NCBI GenBank assembly: GCA_000432335.1 | Contig: HF995395.1 | Coordinates: 51,071 to 71,422 of the forward strand | Length of the DNA: 20,352 bases | Direction: 5' to 3' | Origin: Firmicutes bacterium CAG:646 | GTDB lineage: Bacteria; Bacillota; Clostridia; Lachnospirales; Lachnospiraceae | Shown: positions 1 through 6,495 of the stretch, piece by piece | How positions within the stretch are numbered: the stretch's first letter is position 1 | How the letters are laid out: each line of letters starts with the position of its first letter | Translations under genes and position numbers: made by a program | Notes under the pieces: model-generated | What the model was told of the DNA's origin: nothing | The model's input: only the letters and a program-made list of their open reading frames with translations | The model's database searches: none

Positions 1-231
1 CTTTTCACACTGCGGCGGATCGAGGCAGCAGAGGAAGCGTTGAAGGAGCTGGGCTTTGGCGTAGTTCGGGTAAGACTGCACAAAGATGTGGTGAGGCTGG
101 AAATTCCGGTGGAGCAACTTTCTCAGGCGGTGGAACAGGCGGTTCTCATTAAAAATATAATGAAAGCATTGGATTTTCGGTATATTACCCTGGATCTGGA
201 AGGATTTCGCAGCGGGAGTATGGATCTTTAA
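1..231 (+). CDS. larE: LarE-like ATP-dependent sacrificial sulfur transferase, C-terminal end (5' truncated by window)
   Basis: The open frame enters from the left edge in frame 1 and ends at a TAA at 229-231, so only the last 76 residues are seen. The stretch ALKELGFGVVRVRLHKDVVRLEIP, followed by an acidic and hydrophobic tail ending in LDLEGFRSGSMDL, resembles the C-terminus of LarE/PP-loop sulfur transferases. LarE uses ATP to activate a pyridinium dinucleotide and donates sulfur from its own cysteine during synthesis of the nickel-pincer cofactor of lactate racemase. The ATP-binding PP-loop and the catalytic cysteine lie outside the window, so the call rests on the tail alone. The gene runs towards the minus-strand Uma2 gene with about 30 bp between their stops. 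I see no clear terminator in that gap. Confidence 0.7.
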   Translation, partial: LFTLRRIEAAEEALKELGFGVVRVRLHKDVVRLEIPVEQLSQAVEQAVLIKNIMKALDFRYITLDLEGFRSGSMDL

Positions 232-263
232 AAGCAGAAAATAGAGTGGGCAGTAACAGTTGA

Positions 264-758
264 TTAAAAATCCAGCTTGGAAAAGTCGATGGATAAATCA
301 TCGTATATACCCACTTTAACAGTATCTTCGAGGGTAAAGTCACCAGTATCCTCTGTTTCAAAATTATAGATTAAAATTCTGTTTTTTTCCGGGTCGACAA
401 TCCAGTATTCCCGAACGCCAGAAGTACGGTATTTGAACAGCTTAACAAGGTAGTCCATGCGTCTGCTGCCAGGCGATACGATTTCAATAATCCAATCTGG
501 AGCGCCGTTGCATCCTTTGTCAGTAAGTTTGGCAGGAGCGCATATAACAGAGATATCTGGTTCAACGTAATTTTTGTCATCATCATTAAAAAAAACGGCA
601 AAAGGGGCAATATTGATTTCACAGGAACCGTTATTGCGGTCTATATAATCTGCGATTACTCTGCTCAAGGCTAAAATAATTCGTTGATGTTTTCGATTGA
701 GAGGTGCCATATAATAAATGCGACCATCAATTAGTTCTGCACGTTTGCCATCAGGCAA
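264..758 (-). CDS. Uma2-family (DUF820) putative restriction endonuclease-like protein, probably N-terminally truncated
   Basis: The 164-residue frame carries Uma2/DUF820 hallmarks. Near the start is LPDGKRAELIDGRIYYMAP. The PD-(D/E)XK core is visible as EPDISVI (Asp68), WIIEIVSPGS (Glu92) and the lysines in VKLFKYRTSGVREYWIVDP (about 106-109). These proteins are common in multicopy families and have no firmly established role; nuclease activity is inferred from the fold. The start is odd: the only candidate is TTG at 758. The frame stays open upstream only to a stop at 786-788, adding INGYVQFYN, in which FYN still fits the family. Relatives normally have some 20-25 residues before LPDG, so the N-terminus looks lost. 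It may be a decaying pseudogene or a protein using a weak TTG start. The gene stands alone, opposite in strand to its neighbours. Confidence 0.75.
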   Translation of the reverse strand: MPDGKRAELIDGRIYYMAPLNRKHQRIILALSRVIADYIDRNNGSCEINIAPFAVFFNDDDKNYVEPDISVICAPAKLTDKGCNGAPDWIIEIVSPGSRRMDYLVKLFKYRTSGVREYWIVDPEKNRILIYNFETEDTGDFTLEDTVKVGIYDDLSIDFSKLDF

Positions 759-786
759 ATTGTAAAATTGGACATACCCGTTAATT

Positions 787-927
787 CAACCTAAATTGAT
801 TGAAGAAGCAAAAAGCAGAGGATATTTGTAGATTCAAGATTGTTAAATTTTCGTGCAATATTGATTGTAAAAGTTGGGGGAAAGATTGGCGTAAGCAAAC
901 AAACATAAGTTTGTCAACAAAAAATAC
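787..927. other. AT-rich gap between the Uma2 gene and the ylxM promoter
   Basis: No convincing gene is seen on either strand. It holds the degraded or missing 5' end of the minus-strand Uma2 gene and the small inverted repeat at 899-914 with an ATAA loop. Frames read through it on the minus strand do not resemble the usual Uma2 N-terminus. Confidence 0.5.
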
Positions 928-956
928 TTGACACCATAAAGGAAATGTTGTATGAT
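928..956 (+). promoter_or_regulatory. Sigma-A-type promoter for the ylxM-ffh operon
   Basis: TTGACA lies at 928-933 and TATGAT at 951-956, with a 17-bp spacer. That is an exact -35 and a one-mismatch -10. The predicted transcription start falls around 963, only about ten bases before the chosen ylxM start at 973. A 6-bp inverted repeat, ACAAAC/GTTTGT (899-904 and 909-914), lies just upstream of the -35. Confidence 0.8.
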
Positions 957-972
957 AGCCAAGGTGATAAAC

Positions 973-1317
973 ATGGATAAGCTTGCAAGACAGGCATTGC
1001 TTTATGATTTTTATGGTGAACTTCTCACAGAGCATCAGAGAAGTATATATGAGGAAGTAGTTCTTAATGATTTTTCTTTCAGTGAGGTTGCTGAGGATCA
1101 GGGGATCAGCCGACAGGGGGTTCACGATCTGGTAAAGCGCAGCACGAAGATTTTAGAAGATTATGAAGAAAAGCTTCATTTGGTGGAAAAGTTTGTGACG
1201 ATTCGAGAGAAGATTCATGAGATCCACGGATTGACACAGAGTTATGAGGGCAGTGACTTGCATCAGGTAATGAAGAAGATCGAGGATTTGTCCCACAGCA
1301 TTTTGGAGGAGTTATAG
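973..1317 (+). CDS. ylxM: YlxM/p13-like putative helix-turn-helix protein (UPF0122)
   Basis: The product of 114 residues matches the YlxM family: a short N-terminal helix (MDKLARQALLYDFYGELL), a sigma-70 region-4-like helix-turn-helix around residues 35-58 (FSFSEVAEDQGISRQGVHDL) and a charged coiled C-terminus. YlxM is encoded next to ffh in most Firmicutes and is thought to influence the signal recognition particle pathway, though its exact role is not settled. I chose the ATG at 973 over an in-frame ATG at 952. AAGGTGAT (961-968) is well placed as its ribosome binding site, and the 952 ATG lies inside the -10 hexamer, so it would not be transcribed. The gene ends 4 bp before ffh, which suggests co-expression. 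Confidence 0.9.
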   Translation: MDKLARQALLYDFYGELLTEHQRSIYEEVVLNDFSFSEVAEDQGISRQGVHDLVKRSTKILEDYEEKLHLVEKFVTIREKIHEIHGLTQSYEGSDLHQVMKKIEDLSHSILEEL

Positions 1318-1321
1318 ATCG

Positions 1322-2668
1322 ATGGCATTTGAAAGTTTGACAGAAAAACTGCAGAATGTATTTAAAAATCTGAGAAGTAAAGGTCGTTTGACAGAAGCTG
1401 ATGTAAAGACAGCATTAAAAGAAGTAAAAATGGCGCTTTTGGAGGCAGATGTCAGTTTTAAAGTGGTAAAGCAGTTTATCAAATCTGTTCAGGAACGGGC
1501 GGTAGGTCAGGATGTAATGAATGGTCTGAACCCGGGTCAGATGGTTATCAAGATTGTAAATGATGAATTGGTTTCCCTGATGGGAAGCGAGACCACGGAG
1601 ATAGCTCTTCGCCCTGCCGGCGAAGTTACTGTGATTATGATGGCAGGTCTTCAGGGAGCAGGTAAGACGACAACTACGGCAAAGATTGCCGGAAAGTTAA
1701 AAGCAAAAGGCAGAAAGCCGCTGCTGGCAGCCTGTGACGTTTATCGTCCAGCTGCGATCACTCAGTTGCAGATCAATGGAGAGAAGCAGGGAGTGGAAGT
1801 GTTTTCCATGGGAGATAAGCAAAATCCGGTGGATATAGCGAAAGCGGCCATTGAACATGCGAAAAATCACGGCTTTAATGTGGTGATTTTAGATACAGCC
1901 GGACGTCTTCATGTGGATGAAGATATGATGCAGGAGCTGATCAATATCAAAGCACAGGTTCAGGTGGATCAGACCATATTGGTGGTGGATGCCATGACTG
2001 GACAGGATGCGGTGAATGTATCAGAGACTTTTAATGAAAAAGTAGGCATCGACGGTGTAATTGTAACGAAGCTGGATGGTGATACCCGAGGCGGAGCTGC
2101 ATTGTCTATCAAGGCGATCAGCGGAAAGCCGATTCTCTATGTGGGTATGGGAGAGAAGCTTTCAGATCTGGAACAGTTTTATCCGGATCGTATGGCATCC
2201 AGAATTCTGGGTATGGGAGATGTGATGAGCCTGATTGAAAAGGCGCAGCAAAACATCGATGAGACAAAAGCCCGGGAGATGGAACAGAAGATCAAGAAAG
2301 CGACATTTGGCTTTGATGATTATCTGGAGAGTATGAACCAGATGAAAAATATGGGAGGTATTTCCAGTGTACTGAATATGCTTCCCGGTCTGGGAAATAA
2401 GGCGAAAGATATCGAAAGTATGATTGATGAGAAGGATATGGCAAGGAAGGAAGCAATCATTCTTTCCATGACTCCCAAGGAGAGAGCCAATCCGGATCTT
2501 CTGAATATTTCCCGCAAAAAGCGGATCGCTCAGGGTGCAGGCGTTGATCTGATGGAGGTCAACCGTATGGTTAAGCAGTTTGAGCAGACCAGAAAGATGA
2601 TGAAACAGATGCCTGGTATGATGGGCGGTAAAATTGGTAAAAGAGGAGGTTTCAAACTTCCCTTTTAA
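1322..2668 (+). CDS. ffh: Signal recognition particle protein Ffh (SRP54 GTPase)
   Basis: This 448-residue protein is full length for Ffh. An N-terminal helical bundle (about 1-90) is followed by the G domain, with the P-loop GLQGAGKT at 109-116, DTAGR at 191-195 and TKLDGDTRGG from 249. The methionine-rich M domain (about 310-448, with MNQMKNMGGISSVLNMLPG and MMKQMPGMMGG) binds 4.5S RNA and signal sequences. Ffh binds signal peptides emerging from the ribosome and, with FtsY, delivers the complex to the membrane. GGAGGA at 1305-1310, inside the end of ylxM, serves as its ribosome binding site, so the two genes are probably translationally linked. No scRNA gene for the particle is seen in this window. 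Confidence 0.98.
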   Translation: MAFESLTEKLQNVFKNLRSKGRLTEADVKTALKEVKMALLEADVSFKVVKQFIKSVQERAVGQDVMNGLNPGQMVIKIVNDELVSLMGSETTEIALRPAGEVTVIMMAGLQGAGKTTTTAKIAGKLKAKGRKPLLAACDVYRPAAITQLQINGEKQGVEVFSMGDKQNPVDIAKAAIEHAKNHGFNVVILDTAGRLHVDEDMMQELINIKAQVQVDQTILVVDAMTGQDAVNVSETFNEKVGIDGVIVTKLDGDTRGGAALSIKAISGKPILYVGMGEKLSDLEQFYPDRMASRILGMGDVMSLIEKAQQNIDETKAREMEQKIKKATFGFDDYLESMNQMKNMGGISSVLNMLPGLGNKAKDIESMIDEKDMARKEAIILSMTPKERANPDLLNISRKKRIAQGAGVDLMEVNRMVKQFEQTRKMMKQMPGMMGGKIGKRGGFKLPF

Positions 2669-2701
2669 ATAGCAAGCATTTATTTTAAGGAGGTGAAAGT
2701 G

Positions 2702-2947
2702 ATGGCAGTAAAAATCAGATTGAGAAGAATGGGTCAGAAAAAGGCTCCTTTCTATAGAATTATCGTAGCAGACTCCAGATCTCCAAGAGATGGAAAGTTT
2801 ATCGATGAGATCGGAACATACGATCCAACTTGTAACCCAAGCGTTTACAAAGTAGATGAAGAAGCAGCTAAAAAATGGCTGGCAAATGGAGCTCAGCCTA
2901 CAGAAGTTGTAAGCAAGATCTTCAAATTAGCTGGTATTGAAAAATAA
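2702..2947 (+). CDS. rpsP: 30S ribosomal protein S16
   Basis: The 81-residue product begins MAVKIRLRRMGQKKAPFYRIIVADSR after the initiator, the standard S16 start, and keeps the family motif DGKFIDEIGTYDP. S16 is an early-assembling 30S protein that binds 16S rRNA. The ATG at 2702 is chosen over the in-frame GTG at 2693 because AAGGAGGTG at about 2687-2695 is the ribosome binding site, and the GTG is part of it. The gene sits 33 bp after ffh, as in many Firmicutes, and is followed by khpA. Confidence 0.98.
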   Translation: MAVKIRLRRMGQKKAPFYRIIVADSRSPRDGKFIDEIGTYDPTCNPSVYKVDEEAAKKWLANGAQPTEVVSKIFKLAGIEK

Positions 2948-2986
2948 TGCAGAGCCATAGGGACTGCGGAATCGTCTTTGCCCGGT

Positions 2987-3010
2987 GCATTCTTCCGTAA
3001 GGGAGAATGT
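2987..3010 (+). other. GNRA-capped hairpin between rpsP and khpA
   Basis: CATTCTTCC (2988-2996) pairs with GGGAGAATG (3001-3009) around a GTAA tetraloop. This gives nine pairs including one G-U, with a possible further G-U at 2987/3010. There is no T-run after it, so it is not an intrinsic terminator. It could be an mRNA-stability or processing element, or an occlusion element for the khpA ribosome binding site 15 bp downstream. The function is inferred only from structure. Confidence 0.45.
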
Positions 3011-3035
3011 CCAGACAAATACGCGGAGGTGCGTA

Positions 3036-3266
3036 ATGAAAGATTTGGTAGAAGTAATTGCAAAATCCCTCGTAGACCATCCGGAAGAAGTAGTTGTAAC
3101 ACAGACTGAAGAAAGCAATGCGATTTTAGTGGAATTGAAGGTTTCACCTTCCGATATGGGCAAGGTGATTGGCCGTCAGGGACGCATTGCCAAGGCAATC
3201 CGTACGGTTGTAAAAGCTGCTTCCTCCAAATGTGATAAGAAGGTTGTAGTCGAAATTCTGCAATAG
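3036..3266 (+). CDS. khpA: KH-domain RNA-binding protein KhpA (YlqC)
   Basis: This 76-residue protein is a single type-II-like KH domain. MGKVIGRQGRIAKAIR (from residue 41) contains the GXXG loop GRQG at 46-49, which contacts RNA. KhpA forms homodimers, or heterodimers with KhpB/EloR, and affects RNA metabolism and cell elongation in several Firmicutes. The ATG at 3036 follows GGAGG at 3025-3029. The upstream in-frame extension (MHSSVRENVQTN...) has no good ribosome binding site and is not family-like. The position between rpsP and rimM is the usual one. A terminator follows directly. Confidence 0.95.
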   Translation: MKDLVEVIAKSLVDHPEEVVVTQTEESNAILVELKVSPSDMGKVIGRQGRIAKAIRTVVKAASSKCDKKVVVEILQ

Positions 3267-3277
3267 CTGAAAGTATG

Positions 3278-3306
3278 AGGATGTAGCCGTTGGCTATATC
3301 CTTTTT
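3278..3306 (+). terminator. Intrinsic terminator or attenuator between khpA and rimM
   Basis: AGGATGTAGCC (3278-3288) and GGCTATATCCT (3292-3302) form an 11-bp stem with one G-U pair around a three-base GTT loop. TTTTT follows at 3302-3306. It lies 12 bp after the khpA stop and 25 bp before rimM. No clear promoter is visible between it and rimM, so partial read-through is likely. Confidence 0.8.
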
Positions 3307-3330
3307 ATATTATAGAGGAGACAGATTAAT

Positions 3331-3843
3331 ATGGAAGAAATTTTACAGGTAGGTGTGATTTCCAGCACCCACGGGATTCGGGGAGAGGTAAAGGTATTTC
3401 CCACCACAGACGATCCTGGCAGATTTAAAAAACTGAAACATGTCATTTTGGATACCGGAAAGGAACAGAAAAATCTGGAGATTACCGGAGTCAAATTTTT
3501 CAAGCAGTTTGTAATCTTGAAATTTAAGGGAATTGACAATATTAATGATATTGAAAAATATAAGGGCAAAAGCCTTTATGTGACCAGAGAAAATGCGGTA
3601 CGGTTGAAAAAGGATGAATATTTTATTGCAGATCTGGTGGATATGCAGGTGTTTCTGGAGGATGGAACTCCCTTTGGTGTTCTCACGGATGTGATGAAAA
3701 CAGGGGCGAATGATGTATACTGTATTCAGACTCAGGAGCATGGGGAAGTGCTGATTCCGGCGATTGGAGAATGCATTCTGGATGTGGATGTGGAAGGACA
3801 GAAAATGACGATTCATTTGATGCCGGGCTTGGTGGAAAATTAA
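3331..3843 (+). CDS. rimM: Ribosome maturation factor RimM (16S rRNA processing)
   Basis: The protein has 170 residues, the normal size. The N-terminal RimM domain carries the signature GVISSTHGIRGEVKVFP (about 8-24). The C-terminal PRC-barrel begins near DEYFIADLVDMQV and contains GVLTDVMKTGANDVY. RimM binds S19 and helps mature the 3' domain of the 30S subunit. GAGGAGA at 3315-3321 lies nine bases before the ATG. The gene is 32 bp upstream of trmD, its usual partner, and the two are presumably co-transcribed. Since a terminator separates them from khpA, their expression may be lower than that of the ffh-rpsP part. Confidence 0.97.
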   Translation: MEEILQVGVISSTHGIRGEVKVFPTTDDPGRFKKLKHVILDTGKEQKNLEITGVKFFKQFVILKFKGIDNINDIEKYKGKSLYVTRENAVRLKKDEYFIADLVDMQVFLEDGTPFGVLTDVMKTGANDVYCIQTQEHGEVLIPAIGECILDVDVEGQKMTIHLMPGLVEN

Positions 3844-3875
3844 AAGAATTTTGAAGGCAGAGGGAGAGGAAACAG

Positions 3876-4613
3876 ATGCATTATCATGTACTTACATTAT
3901 TTCCTGAGATGATCACTCAGGGTCTGGGAACAAGTATTATCGGGCGGGCCATGGAGCAGGGGATCATCCGGCTTACTGCCACGAATATCCGGGATTATTC
4001 AACGAATAAGCATATGAAGGTGGATGATTACCCTTATGGCGGAGGAGCCGGTATGGTGATGCAGGCGGAACCGGTGTATGGAGCCTGCAAGGCAGTGGAA
4101 GAAGAGATTGGATATAAGCCCCGGGTGATATATCTCACCCCGCAGGGGAAAGTATTTAATCAGTCCATGGTAGAAGATTTTGCGAAGGAAAAGGATCTGG
4201 TATTTCTTTGCGGTCATTATGAAGGAATTGATGAGAGGGTATTGGAAGAAGTGGTGACGGACTACGTTTCCATCGGAGATTATGTGCTTACCGGAGGGGA
4301 ATTGCCTGCGATGGTGATGATCGATGCTATTTCCCGTTTTGTTCCGGGTGTTTTGAGTAATGAGGAATCCGCCCAGTTTGACTCTTTTCACGACAATCTG
4401 CTGGAATATCCGCAGTACAGCCGACCGGCAGAATGGATGGGAAAGAAAGTGCCGGAGGTTTTAGTGTCCGGACATCATGCCAATATAGAAAAATGGCGGA
4501 GGGAGCAGTCGATTTTGCGTACGCTTTTGTGGCGACCGGAGCTGTTGGAAGGGGCAAATCTGAGTAAGAAGGAGAAGCAGTATCTGGAACAGCTTCGCCG
4601 GGAAATGATTTAA
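3876..4613 (+). CDS. trmD: tRNA (guanine-N1-)-methyltransferase TrmD (m1G37)
   Basis: The 245-residue protein shows the conserved TrmD pattern: MHYHVLTLFPEMI at the start, DDYPYGGGAGMVM at about 50-62, and the SPOUT knot segments VFLCGHYEGIDERV and SIGDYVLTGGELPAM. The C-terminal part contains YPQYSRPAEWMGKKVPEVL and a helix-rich tail that contacts tRNA. TrmD methylates G37 of tRNAs reading CNN, UGG and related codons, using S-adenosylmethionine, and so prevents +1 frameshifting. It follows rimM closely, with a purine-rich ribosome binding site (GAGAGGAAA). Unusually, the next gene is spoIVA rather than rplS. Confidence 0.98.
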   Translation: MHYHVLTLFPEMITQGLGTSIIGRAMEQGIIRLTATNIRDYSTNKHMKVDDYPYGGGAGMVMQAEPVYGACKAVEEEIGYKPRVIYLTPQGKVFNQSMVEDFAKEKDLVFLCGHYEGIDERVLEEVVTDYVSIGDYVLTGGELPAMVMIDAISRFVPGVLSNEESAQFDSFHDNLLEYPQYSRPAEWMGKKVPEVLVSGHHANIEKWRREQSILRTLLWRPELLEGANLSKKEKQYLEQLRREMI

Positions 4614-4620
4614 AATTCGT

Positions 4621-4649
4621 ATAAACGAACTTCTTTTCTCATATACATA
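4621..4649 (+). promoter_or_regulatory. Candidate sigma-E (mother-cell) promoter of spoIVA
   Basis: In the 78-bp gap before spoIVA, ATA at 4621-4623 is followed after 16 bases by CATATACA at 4640-4647. This resembles the sigma-E pattern of an ATA -35 core and a CATACA-like -10. In Bacillus subtilis spoIVA is transcribed by sigma-E. The match is imperfect, and a shifted reading (TATACA at 4642) is equally possible. Confidence 0.4.
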
Positions 4650-4691
4650 TTATCAGCACCAGTATGAGAGTAGAAGGAGGATTAGACGATT

Positions 4692-6161
4692 ATGGATGCA
4701 TTCTCGGTATACAAAGATATACAAGCCCGCACCAAGGGACAGATTCTTGTTGGAGTGGTAGGACCGGTTCGAACGGGAAAATCTACTTTTATTCGGAGGT
4801 TTATGGAGCTTGTGGCGCTTCCTGCTATGGAGGAACAGATGAGAGCAGAGGTGCAGGATCAGCTGCCGTTGTCCGGTTCAGGAAAGACAGTTACTACAGT
4901 GGAACCTAAATTTATTCCGAAGGAAGCGGTGGATCTGCTGTTGGGAGAAGAGATTCCAGTGAAACTGCGGTTGATTGACTGTGTAGGTTTCATGGTTCCA
5001 GACGCTTCCGGAGATATGGAAGAAGAGAAGGAACGAATGGTAAAGACCCCTTGGTATGAGCAGGAGATTCCTTTTCGGCAGGCGGCGGAAGTGGGAACCA
5101 AAAAGGTGATCCAGGACCATTCGACCCTTGGCTTGGTGATTACCTGTGACGGCTCTTTCGGTGAACTTCCGCGGGAAAACTTTCGGGAAAGCGAGGAGAG
5201 AACGGTACAGGAATTAAAGAAACAGGGAAAACCGTTTCTGATTCTGGTAAACTCTCAGAAACCATATAAAGAGGAAACGCTGAGACTGGTGGATGAACTT
5301 CAAAAAAAATATCAGGCGGCAGTGCTCAGTGTGAATTGCGAACAGCTGCGAAAAGATGATGTGATCCGAATACTGGAAAAAATTTTGTATGAGTTTCCTG
5401 TTCGCCAGGTGGAATTTTACATACCAAAATGGGTGGAACTGCTTCCGGTTTCCCATTATCTGAAAAGTGATATCCTGCAGCAGATCAGAAATATCATGGG
5501 GAATTTACAGTATATCCGGGATATAAAAAATGAAAATCTCCAGGTGGACAGCGAATATGTAAAATCTACGTCTTTGGAAGATGTGAATCTTTCTAATGGA
5601 GTGGTAAAAGTTCGCATGGAGATGAAGGAACCTTACTATTATCAAGTGATGAGCGAGATGACGGGAGTTTCTATCAATAGTGAGTATCAGCTCATCCATA
5701 CGCTGAAGGAACTGGCAAAAATGAAAGAAGAGTATGTGAAGGTACAGCAGGCGATAGAATCGGTGCGCGGCAGCGGCTATGGGGTGGTGATCCCGGAGAA
5801 AAATGAGATTACGCTGGAAGAGCCGGTGGTGATCCGTCAGGGAAATAAATTCGGAGTTAAGATTAAGTCTGCCAGTCCCTCTATTCATATGATCAAGGCA
5901 AATATAGAGACAGAAATTGCCCCCATTGTGGGAAGTGAGGATCAGGCAAAGGATCTGATTGCATTTATAAAAGAGAGCGAAAAGACCGAGGATGGAATCT
6001 GGCAGACAAATATTTTTGGAAAATCCATAGAACAGTTGGTGGAGGATGGAATCCGAACAAAACTTGCCCAGATCAGTGAGGAGAGCCAGGTGAAGCTTCA
6101 GGATACCATGCGAAAAATTGTCAATGACAGCAAAGGCGGTCTGATCTGTATCATTATATAA
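4692..6161 (+). CDS. spoIVA: Stage IV sporulation protein A (spore coat basement-layer ATPase)
   Basis: The product has 489 residues, within a few of the Bacillus protein. An N-terminal TRAFAC-type ATPase domain shows Walker A GPVRTGKST from residue 24, a threonine-rich segment GKTVTTVEPKFIP near 65-77 and the Walker-B-like LIDCVGFMVPDASG around 95-107 (Asp96). The middle and C-terminal domains end in KGGLICIII, the hydrophobic tail that anchors the protein to SpoVM and the forespore membrane in known systems. SpoIVA polymerises with ATP hydrolysis on the outer forespore membrane as the base for coat assembly. AAGGAGG at 4674-4680 precedes the ATG by 11 bases. It is strong evidence that the organism is a spore former. 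A large hairpin follows it. Confidence 0.97.
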   Translation: MDAFSVYKDIQARTKGQILVGVVGPVRTGKSTFIRRFMELVALPAMEEQMRAEVQDQLPLSGSGKTVTTVEPKFIPKEAVDLLLGEEIPVKLRLIDCVGFMVPDASGDMEEEKERMVKTPWYEQEIPFRQAAEVGTKKVIQDHSTLGLVITCDGSFGELPRENFRESEERTVQELKKQGKPFLILVNSQKPYKEETLRLVDELQKKYQAAVLSVNCEQLRKDDVIRILEKILYEFPVRQVEFYIPKWVELLPVSHYLKSDILQQIRNIMGNLQYIRDIKNENLQVDSEYVKSTSLEDVNLSNGVVKVRMEMKEPYYYQVMSEMTGVSINSEYQLIHTLKELAKMKEEYVKVQQAIESVRGSGYGVVIPEKNEITLEEPVVIRQGNKFGVKIKSASPSIHMIKANIETEIAPIVGSEDQAKDLIAFIKESEKTEDGIWQTNIFGKSIEQLVEDGIRTKLAQISEESQVKLQDTMRKIVNDSKGGLICIII

Positions 6162-6172
6162 GTAACTAAATA

Positions 6173-6232
6173 GCTTTTTGAAAAAATGTCACCATTTTTT
6201 AGAACGAAAAAGGATGACATTTTTTAAAAAGC
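6173..6232. terminator. Long imperfect hairpin downstream of spoIVA (likely terminator)
   Basis: The arms 6173-6193 (GCTTTTTG, A6, TGTCACC) and 6212-6232 (GGATGACA, T6, AAAAAGC) pair over about 20 bases with small bulges. The TTTTTT and AAAAA of the loop (6195-6211) can extend the stem. It starts 11 bp after the spoIVA stop. The right arm contains a T-run, as expected of terminators. Because A/T runs occur in both arms it could work on either strand. Confidence 0.65.
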
Positions 6233-6442
6233 AAGTTTTAGTATACTTTTACTGAGAAAATAAGCTTGTTTTTAACCGTTTTTTGCGGAAAATCTAAGGA
6301 AAAGTGGTGACAATTTTTGGTGGGACTTGTTTTCGTATCAAGTACAGTTATATCCCATATAGTTTCAGTAAAGGGATATTCGGCGCGGACATCTGTATGG
6401 CTGAACTGTTACGATATCCAATGTTTTTATATTGCAAAAGAA
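6233..6442. other. Non-coding intergenic region with inverted repeats upstream of the cell-wall hydrolase promoter
   Basis: No plausible gene is seen on either strand. TGGTGACAATTTTT at about 6305-6318 is a near copy of the reverse complement of the preceding hairpin's left arm. ACAGTT (6344-6349) is complementary to AACTGT (6404-6409). ATATCCC (6350-6356) is complementary to GGGATAT (6373-6379), and ATATCC recurs at 6414-6419. These could be protein-binding sites upstream of the promoter at 6443 or a folded RNA; neither can be decided here. Confidence 0.4.
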
Positions 6443-6471
6443 TTGACAGAGTTTTGTAACAAAGTTATAAT
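6443..6471 (+). promoter_or_regulatory. Consensus sigma-A promoter of the secreted cell-wall protein, with a palindrome in the spacer
   Basis: TTGACA at 6443-6448 and TATAAT at 6466-6471 match both consensus hexamers with a 17-bp spacer. TTTGTAACAAA (6453-6463), a perfect 5-bp inverted repeat around one base, fills the spacer and could be an operator. Transcription would start near 6478, giving a leader of about 65 bases. Confidence 0.85.
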
Positions 6472-6495
6472 AAAAAGCAAGTGAAAAGGAACAAG

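Noticed and set aside
952..972. Upstream ATG for ylxM
   Set aside because: It lies within the -10 hexamer TATGAT (951-956), so it would not be transcribed. The ATG at 973 has the good ribosome binding site.
3290..3313. A possible promoter before rimM (TTGGCT with TATTAT)
   Set aside because: The spacer is only about 12 bp and the -35-like bases are part of the terminator stem.
4616..4635. TTCGT/ACGAA hairpin as a trmD terminator
   Set aside because: The stem is only 5 bp and AT-rich, and the following tract is TTCTTTTCTC rather than a clean T-run. It is too weak to call.
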